Origin: Ciona intestinalis
Taxonomy: Eukaryota > Chordata > Ascidiacea > Phlebobranchia > Cionidae
Direction of reading: 5' to 3'
NCBI RefSeq assembly: GCF_000224145.3
Contig: NC_020168.2
Span: forward strand, 5,257,294-5,321,293
Length of the DNA stretch: 64,000 nt
The notes beneath the pieces were generated by a model that saw nothing but the letters and a program-made list of their open reading frames with translations, made no database searches and was not told the DNA's origin. How positions within the stretch are numbered: the stretch's first letter is position 1; the number at the start of each line of letters is the position of its first letter. Positions 56,168 to 64,000 of the stretch are shown here, piece after piece. The position numbers were made by a program, and so were the translations under genes.

Positions 56168-57824
56168 AGGCTAAATAGCAGAAAGAAATTAATCTGAATA
56201 CTGCACACCATAATATAATGCGACATGCTTACATGCATCACTAAACTGGTGTGTTTGTGTCGTACTAAATGTTGCGGTGTAATCGTCTAATAAAGTATAT
56301 ACTATGTTGCGTACGCTTTAATTTTGTAGCAATATGCTGGTAGCATGTTTAGTGTAGTCCTGGCATAATGTGTAGAATTGGAATCACCTAAATCAGCCCC
56401 GGGGTTTAATTGTTAAAGCAAGGCTATTACCTGTACTTTAATTATATCCCAAAACAAAAAAATTTTATTTTTAATTTGTAGCTGTGACTGCCCGGCAAAT
56501 GACTCTGAATTATAAATGTCCTTTTTTCTAGCTACTTAATTTAGACTCTTTGTGAATTAACAATCAATTTGTTTTAAATTTTAATTTAGAAAGGAAAAAT
56601 TAATAATTAGTTACATAAGCTTTGTGCTCAAAAGTTTGCAGTTATTATATATGTATTGTGGATTGTACAACTGGAAAATATATACGATGTACGCGCTAAT
56701 AATGTCCAATAATGTCCTATATACCCTTGAATATTGTTACTGTAGAAGTGGAAGATGTTGTTTATTAATTCAAATAATTCTAGTTTTTAAATGACTTTTG
56801 TTTTATTACATTATCTTATTAACAAAAACCATTTTCAAAGTTGCATAAAAGATAAAAAGAATATACTAAGGTCAACAAGCTTTATTTAGGAGAATTGTGC
56901 ATGGGTTTTTTCGATAATTATTTTGGTTTGTTACTATTTCCTTTTACGTTGTGTGTGTATCTGCATGTACGTTAGTAAAGGTTAACATTATATCCCATGT
57001 TTTGTTATATATACATATATATATATATATTAGTTATATATCTTTTGGGAATTCAGATTCAAAATTTTGGAACACTTTTAGAAAGTTGTTTGTTGAGTCT
57101 TTAAAAATTACTAATGATCAAAATTCCGCAACTAAAATGGTAGATACCTTGCATAAAAGAATATCCAGTGTTTTGTATATGCTAATTTATATATACCATG
57201 TACAAATCATTACTGCTTTTGTTTGTGTAAAGGAATTTAACACTAAACCAAATTAACTGTGAAGCATGCCAGCTTTGTGCTTGCTGCTGAGATTAAAATT
57301 TAACTAATTTATAAAAAAATTATGAATCAATTTGTAAAACTAGTATAGCCTACCTAATTACACTGGCGGTACTACATCATATTAACCTATATATATATGT
57401 GTGTAGTTGCTCATTGCTTGACAATAAAACAAGTACTGTTGTTCAGTTGTGGCAGTTTTGAATGTAGTTTCAGAAAATCAATATAATTTATATGTAAAAT
57501 AAGCTACATGTAAGTGTAAACAAACAAAGCACAAACTGAACTAAATCTGACATTGCTGAATGCAAAAATGACCTCAATTCTTCGTAAAAGTGTGATAGCG
57601 TAATATCCTTTACATAACATGAAACAAAGCATGCATTTTGAAAGTGATTTATTGCAACAATCCGTCAACATAAAACTGTGATTTTAAAATTTAAGTGTAA
57701 TAATTTTAACTATAATTTCTTAGATAATACATAGTAATTAAAATTTCTGTTTGGCACATGGGGATAAAATTCCCCAAAATCATATGAAAAACAATTAAAT
57801 AACTCATGATAATTGAACCAGTTC
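56168..57824. other. Gene-free AT-rich interval
   Basis: AATAAA at 56289-56294 probably ends the synaptophysin-like transcript, and TTTATT at 57648-57653 (AATAAA on minus) may end the carboxypeptidase transcript. Otherwise only AT-rich sequence and a short (AT)n run near 57005-57030. No repeat of the two main families was seen. Confidence 0.5.
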
Positions 57825-60800
57825 CTATGCAGTGATCATGTCGTGCAGCAGATACAGCATGAACTCTCCTTGATCAGCAGGTACCATGTGGCCAGCTTTC
57901 AGCACCCACCAGAACTCAAAGTTATCCAATTTCTTGGAATAACCACCAGTGTCTTGGCCTGGGTGTTGAAAAAGGTTATTATAGTACAAAAGTAGGGATT
58001 TTTGTTGTTTAAATTGCAGAAATTGAAACCAGTAAGATAAATTAAAAACTTTTCCCATAAAAATATGGTAATAATTAATTAAATTTCAGTCCAAGTAAAA
58101 AAAAACAAGAAAGAGAGATTAAAGTTTAAAACATAACAGGAAGTTGTGATATATCGACACTATTAATAAAACATAACATTAAAGTTTTTGTATTAGTTAA
58201 GGACACTATTAATAAAAGTGCAAAAATAGTGACAACAGTCAATTGGCAAAAAGGTTTTTGAAACCAGTGAAACACCATTAAATGTGCCTTACCATGATAA
58301 GCATACATTGGTTTCCACGATTGGCTCATAAACTCACTTAATCTGTTCCAAGCCATTCTCTTCACCCACAATTCTTGGCCTGTAAATGAATCGTGTAACA
58401 AAATTAAATGTCACAAATATTATTTACAGTATTTTAGGTAAAAAAACCAAAAAAAAAACTTTTTATATATATTAATTCTACAATAATGGTCATTGTAGTA
58501 CTCATAGGCGTCACACTTTTTTAGGTTTTAATAAAATCTGGGGTAAAAAAATAGCTGTCAAACACAGGGAACCATATTGATTAATGTGACAAAACAATAG
58601 ACTTTGGTTATGCTTGTTTCTATACCACCTAACAGCATGGTAAGAACTCTTTTGGCTTAAAACTGGGATGCTAAAACATCTGATGTTACTCTTGTTTTAA
58701 AAATTAAAGTTACATTTCACCTCTGCACCCTAACAATACACCTATGTTGTATTGGCATTTAAACAATATCAAAATATATATTTCCTCACCTGGTGTATCA
58801 ACGATAAGATCCAGTTGACCGTTGTAGACAACAACTTTCATTCCAGTATCAACCAGTTGATCAACTAATGTGATAAATCAGATTAATGCAAAGGGTGTAT
58901 TTACATAATTTGAAAAAGGCATAAAAAATGTAATTTTTAGACATTAAAACAGCAAAAGGACAAGTTTAAATAAATTAAAAAAACAGATTAGTATATCATT
59001 ACATAGGTGTAACTTTATATCATTCTTACGATTACAGTAATATAGTAACAAAAAATAAGATTAAACAAGTGTATACCTGTTAATGAAAGGTGGCCTAACC
59101 CTTACACTCAACATAAAATAAAATTCTGACATCAGTTTTATTTTTTATTGTAATTTATATAATATAAATTTGTCATACCAGTGTCAATGACTGGTTTCAT
59201 GAAGTCTCCACTTTGAGCTGAAAAGACATCATTGGATTGTCCACCCCATGTTACTGATGCTGGGATGCCGAGATAAGTCTTCACTTCTCCGTTCATCAAA
59301 ACATCAAGTGGGTCGGGTTGGTACGCATTAACATGGATGGAGTAACCGGCAGCTAGCAAAGAAACATACGAAACGTATAAAAAAGTTTTTTGTATATGTT
59401 TAGATATGATTTGTTTTTAAAGAAATATCCAATAAGTTAGAAAAAATGAATATATGATATGTATGTTTAGAAACGGGTTTAATTTTGGCGGTCATATAAT
59501 GTAAATGTTTAGCATGCGGGTGGGAATTTTACAGATTTTTAAAGCTTGGAAGAGTGGCATTTTTAAATAAAAGAACAGAACAGTATTTTTTCATTTAACC
59601 ATGTGCAGTTTGTGGATAATAATTTTAAAATATAACAAAATAGCCTAGACACCAGAGGCCCCAGAGCACCACTCTTTTAGTGAATGTTTTAGTATTTTTA
59701 CCTAGTTCTGGGTCTACCAGCGTGCTGACATTCCTCTGTTGACTTCTGGAAGTTGTTGCGTGATGGGGAGAGAGAATGTTGTAGAAATCAACGTTGTCGG
59801 TGCGTTGCATAATCTGAGGAGGAAAAACTTACATTTTTACCATCAGGTCTTTACTAAATTAATAGAAAGCGACTACAAATGGAAACTAAAGAGCAGAGTA
59901 AAACATCAATTATTAATAACAGATAGAGTCACAATCAATTACCCATTTGGTGCTGAAACTTTAATGAATGCATTTGCTATTCATACAGTACAATTAAACT
60001 TTATATTTTAATTGGTTAAAATACACATTAGTTGCCAGGACCATGGCACAGTGTTTTGTGCTTCCGTCTCTTGCCCAAAAAATATTGGTTCTACGGCTCA
60101 TCCCTGCCAGTCCTGCCACCAAGCAGGAAACTTCATAACAATTGCCCCAACCCAGTAGCTGGGCTAAATTGTATAAAACAGAAACAAGTTGGCCCGAGGG
60201 GTGTATAAAACAGAACACCCGTGTTATATCAAATGTCCTTTCTGCACCACGCAAAGATAAAGAAGTTACATTTGTTCATTCATCTATTTAAATTAAACTG
60301 TACCATACAAATACAGCTGATAGCAATTTAATTACAATGTAAGCAAAGCAAAGTCATTAACATCATTTACAAACACTTCACCTACCACAGACTCAGTAAG
60401 ACTCCAAAGGTTAGTCGCCCGAACCCAGTTGCCTGCATCAACTGCAGATTGAGTTGCAGCTGCAGCATTGTTCACAGCCGTCAGACCTGCGTCATCTAGC
60501 AGCCCCTTATCAAAAGTACATACAGTTTTCAGAGAAAAATAAACAAAATCGTACCACTTCACTCTTTGCTCTAGAATTTTCATATCAGCGAAAAGATTTG
60601 CACAATCATACTTCAAGAGTGAGCAATTAAAAGGTTAGCTTGACGAAACTTAGTTACTAATTACAAAGGTATTTCTTTTGATATAATAAACTCACATAGT
60701 ACAACTTTACCAAATACTTTCGTAAAGTCAGTAAACCTTATTTATTTGTACCAAATTTTTCATATAATTCTAAACAGCAAAAGTATCAGAACTTCCATAC

Positions 60801-63247
60801 AACTATTGGCCTATACCATTTATTTTATTTATTACCGACCCTAATGTTTTGTATCAAAATTTTTACAACTCCCATACAACTATTGGCTCATACCAACATA
60901 ACATTCATAAAAAGCCAGAAACGGAGGTTTTATTAAAAATGTATCCTATATACCATTATTAAACAAAAGGTAATGTAACTTACAGTTTCATACAAGTATG
61001 GTCCCCATGTATTGACAGCGTCCATGGGTGAAATCCAACTATCACCGAGACCAGTTCCTTGCAGGTTGATATTGAAGGTGCCTGCTTCCATTTCCTATTG
61101 ATAATGATTAATATTACAAAATTAAATTTTTGTGTAATAGAAAAAACATTTTTTTCCAAAAATTTCTTCTTTAAACAAAATAATAAAAAAATGTTCATAC
61201 ACAAAAACATTATACAATGAAATTATTCTATATACTTCATACATTGTGCAACATGAATATTTTTATTTATTACATCATAGGGTCAAGGTCAGAGTGAAAA
61301 AACAAGGAACACACCATCTACACAATAATTAACAGGCTGTGGCCTTTAAGTGACATACAGATAAACAATTCAAAATCAGTTTCGGTAACCGCTTATCAAA
61401 AATTAAATATTTGTTTTATTGTGCATATATGTTGCTTTGACCTTTTTATTTGATGATGATGGTGCAATTTTGAAAAACAAAATCTATATGAGCAGTGTAA
61501 GTTGTCTGTTAAATTGCCCAATAACAAATTACCATCAATGGTATTAGTATTAAGCGTTCAAAACTATGGTTATAAAAATAAAAGTTCATACTGCCATACC
61601 TGGCTGATGGCTAGTGATGTAGCTGCAGCCATTTTGCCTCCATAGGACTCACACATGATGTAGAAAGGATTTGCCTGAAAATAAATAAATGAAACTTAAT
61701 TTTAGGCTTAAAAAATATGAACAACTTAATGGGTTTCATGTATAGGTGGTTTCAATTGCATTTTTATTTTTGTATTAATATAAAAATGTGCCTAAAAGTA
61801 TAAAAAAAAATTTAAGCCAAAAAAATGTAAACAAGTTAAAAGGTTATATCATATGTAAATGGGATAATAATTGCATTTTTTTCATAAATATACCAACACT
61901 AAATTGTTTGTACCATTAGCTCAGGATGTGCGGTATAGAATCCTTTCAACAAAGTAACCATATCAGCTGCTATCTGATCAATGTCGGTTGTGTAGGCATT
62001 GGAGTTGCTGACGTAACTGAAAATGAAAATTAGGATTTTGCTTACCAGTGAGCTACAATGTTTTTTTTGTAATTTCTAAATTTTTAGACAGGTTAAAAAA
62101 ATACATTTTTTTCTAAATTTTTTTCTAAAAAACTTTTAAAGAACATGCTTTTAAAACTATTTTTGACAGACTAATTATTTAAGAAACAAATTTTAAACTT
62201 TCGTTAAAATTTTACTTATGAAATGAATAATAAATAAATAGCAGAAGTAATTCAATGCAATTTTCTACCTGAATCCTGATCCAACTGGGTTGTCAACAAA
62301 CAAGACATGACCAAGACCAGTCCATGATGTTTCTCGTCTGTTCAAATTTAAATCAAGTGGTCCGAGTTCTTCAAAGTTTCCATAGCCAGTTCCAGATGCT
62401 CCAGGTCCACCCTGTAATTAATAAAAAAATGATTTTTAATAAAAAACAAAATAAAAATGACACTTTATTAAATAAATTTTGTTTTTTGTTTTTAAAAATA
62501 AACTTGGATTATTTTTGCACCAGAATCTTATGTTTAAAAATAATTGAAGGGATATTTTAGCAATAACATGTTGGGCGTGTTTTTGTGCATGTTGTTTTTG
62601 CCTAATTTCTGACTATTATTTTTGTTGTTTTTTTCAATAAGAAAAAAATAAATTAAAATTTGGGTTTATGATAAAAAATAATGAAAATTACGGTTTAATC
62701 TGAGATTGAAAGATTATGTTTTTATTAAAAAATCTAATATTTTTTTTGAAGAACTAAATAAAGTTATATCCTATTACCTGTAGCCACAAAATCACAGGTA
62801 CTTCGTCAAGTGGTGGCAAGAATGCTGGTTGGTATGACACATCATGAAAGAACAACCACCAGAACATATGTGCGTCAGTACGTACATCCACGTACCCCCA
62901 ATCTGACTTCACATCGCTAAGGGAACCGCCAGCATTTGCACTTGCGCATAATAGACCTGTATGGATGTATAATGAATGAATGTAACCTTGTGTGTCCGGA
63001 AAACGACAGTGGTTTATGTGGTTATAACATGGGTGCTCATACACCTTATACAAGTTACCATGTATGTTACTTTGTGGGTGTTTATACACAGAATAAAGAA
63101 ATCTGTAATACCTTTAATGCGTATGACATGATAAATTACTGTTGTAGTAAAAATAAGGTGATAAACAGACATAATTTGAAGAGAAATATATTTTAATATA
63201 GCAACAAACTCACCCAAAAAGGCAATCAAAGTCAGCTGCGAAAACAT
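57825..63247 (-). CDS. SCPEP1: Serine carboxypeptidase, SCPEP1 (retinoid-inducible) type, 448 aa
   Basis: Secretory/lysosomal alpha/beta-hydrolase peptidase, family S10, removing C-terminal residues. Exons 5'->3': 63247-63214, 62956-62778, 62411-62269, 62016-61914, 61674-61600, 61094-60984, 60505-60386, 59813-59702, 59352-59179, 58864-58790, 58379-58293, 57958-57825; 1347 nt in frame. Signal peptide MFSQLTLIAFLGLLCASANA. Landmarks: WGYVDVRTDAHMFWWLFF, oxyanion segment GGPGASGTGYGNFEELGPLD, nucleophile CESYGGKMAA (Ser about 163), LGDSWISPMDAVNTWGPYLY, catalytic Asp in YNGQLDLIVDT (about 369), and catalytic His in LKAGHMVPADQG (about 428). All three triad residues are present. Length is close to human SCPEP1 (452) and the match is closer than to CPVL or cathepsin A. 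The exon 7 donor was chosen as GTAGGT because it alone keeps frame with exon 8. Confidence 0.94.
60035..60285 (+). mobile_element. tRNA-headed SINE
   Basis: Head GACCATGGCACAGTGTTTTG and GTTCTACGGCTC, body GCCAGTCCTGCCACCAAGCA, then GGCCCGAGGGGTGTATAAAA, CAGAACACCCGTGTTATATC and CACCACGCAAAGATAAAGAA with a TTTGTTCATTCATC tail. Intron of SCPEP1, opposite strand. Confidence 0.75.
62970..63075 (-). mobile_element. SINE tail fragment, reverse
   Basis: Plus-strand TAATGAATGAATGTAACCTT, GTGTGTCCGGAAAACGACAG and ATACAAGTTACCATGTATGT form the reverse complement of the SINE 3' half. Intron 1 of SCPEP1, same strand as the gene. Confidence 0.65.
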
Positions 63248-63772
63248 AGTTGAACAAAATTAATAATTTAAACAAAATACAAAGTGTAGAAACCTACACA
63301 ACCTTAAACAAATCAAAAATAAGAACTATACATTTATTTATATTAAAACCTAAATAAAATGCTACAAGCCTACAATCTCAATCTTGTCTTTGTTTTTCCT
63401 GAATAAATTAAAAGTGTTACCTTGGCTTACATTTTCGTAATAAATTACAGCGCAGCAAAGCAACTGTTAACAGGAAATCGTGAAACATATGACGCAGAAT
63501 ACCGTGAGTCTCGAGTTTTATATCCTGCATGTGTTTATTTTTCGTCGAAGGGAAAAACCCTGTTTTAAGAGGTGTTCAAATCCAAGGAGGTTAAAACCCT
63601 TTTTTTCTCTTTCTTTAAACCCCGTTATCAAAACGTGTGCATAATATGTGAGGTATTTCGTTCAATATTTGGCCGCGGCCGATCAGCACATTTTAAAACC
63701 ATCCTATTTAACATATTATTTCACACGTCACCTTTAGAGTTTGAATGTTTTTTTTTTTCAGTTTGACAATGG
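63248..63772. other. Upstream region of SCPEP1
   Basis: No coding sequence supported and no clear TATA box at the expected distance. AT-rich, with a slightly GC-richer patch near 63660-63690 (GGCCGCGGCCGATC). Confidence 0.35.
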
Positions 63773-63912
63773 TATATAGTAGGATTGGAGATGACGGGAG
63801 TAAGGGACACCTTTAGCATATAACATACAAATATCCTAATCGTGTTTTAAACAATAACAGCGGTCTATGAGAGTCGTGGAGATACAGTTTTATAATTCTT
63901 TGAATGTTCGTC
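63773..63912 (-). mobile_element. MITE-like TIR element, right end truncated
   Basis: Starts TATATAGTAGGATTGGAGAT, then GGGACACCTTTAGCATATAA, AAATATCCTAATCGTGTTTT and GAGAGTCGTGGAGATACAGT. Similarity ends near 63912. Confidence 0.65.
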
Positions 63913-64000
63913 CCCGCTTTTCGTTGATTGCCTCTCGCATAAAACGCCGTCCTTACAATGCGTTAAGATGAACTGAGTTTCACATCAGCTTAGAACTGAA

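Noticed and set aside
1-64000. Retroviral, LTR or other capsid-bearing element remnants
   Set aside because: No reverse transcriptase, integrase, gag, env or capsid-like frame and no long terminal repeats were recognised anywhere in the window.

Overview
This is a 64 kb stretch of a tunicate genome, almost certainly the sea squirt Ciona (C. intestinalis/robusta type). The reasons are compact multi-exon chordate genes with short AT-rich introns, deuterostome protein families, and two short repeat families scattered through the introns: a terminal-inverted-repeat element ending in a GGGTGGGGAAGATGGGACACC-like motif, and a tRNA-headed SINE. Eight protein-coding genes were rebuilt by hand from splice sites and reading-frame continuity. 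Their exon phases sum to whole codons, except for one single-base deletion in ACLY that looks like a sequence error.

Layout. 1-240: an array of alternating ACCCAA/TTGGGT heptamers. 1044-4486 (+): phospholipid scramblase. 6067-15463 (-) and 17881-28895 (+): two paralogous secreted animal haem peroxidases in head-to-head orientation, each with mucin/CILP-type WxxW domains at the C-terminus. 30205-46453 (+): ATP-citrate lyase (ACLY, 27 exons), whose middle is damaged by two N gaps and redundant contig copies. 47742-48604 (-): DAD1, an oligosaccharyltransferase subunit. 50136-54172 (+): cytoplasmic intermediate filament protein. 55439-56167 (+): intronless synaptophysin-family protein. 57825-63247 (-): serine carboxypeptidase of the SCPEP1 type.

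Function. ACLY, DAD1, scramblase and SCPEP1 look like housekeeping metabolic, secretory, membrane and lysosomal genes. The peroxidase pair is the most distinctive content. The two genes share intron positions and phases through most of their length, and the 2.4 kb between their start codons holds three perfect TGACGTCA sites and one TATA box. Both proteins have Val where myeloperoxidase has the haem-ester Asp beside the distal His. A catalytic peroxidase joined to mucin-binding-type WxxW modules suggests an extracellular matrix, tunic or mucus cross-linking or defence role; that is inference. The TIR repeat family is dense outside ACLY (about 35 copies) and not seen between 29.14 and 47.30 kb.
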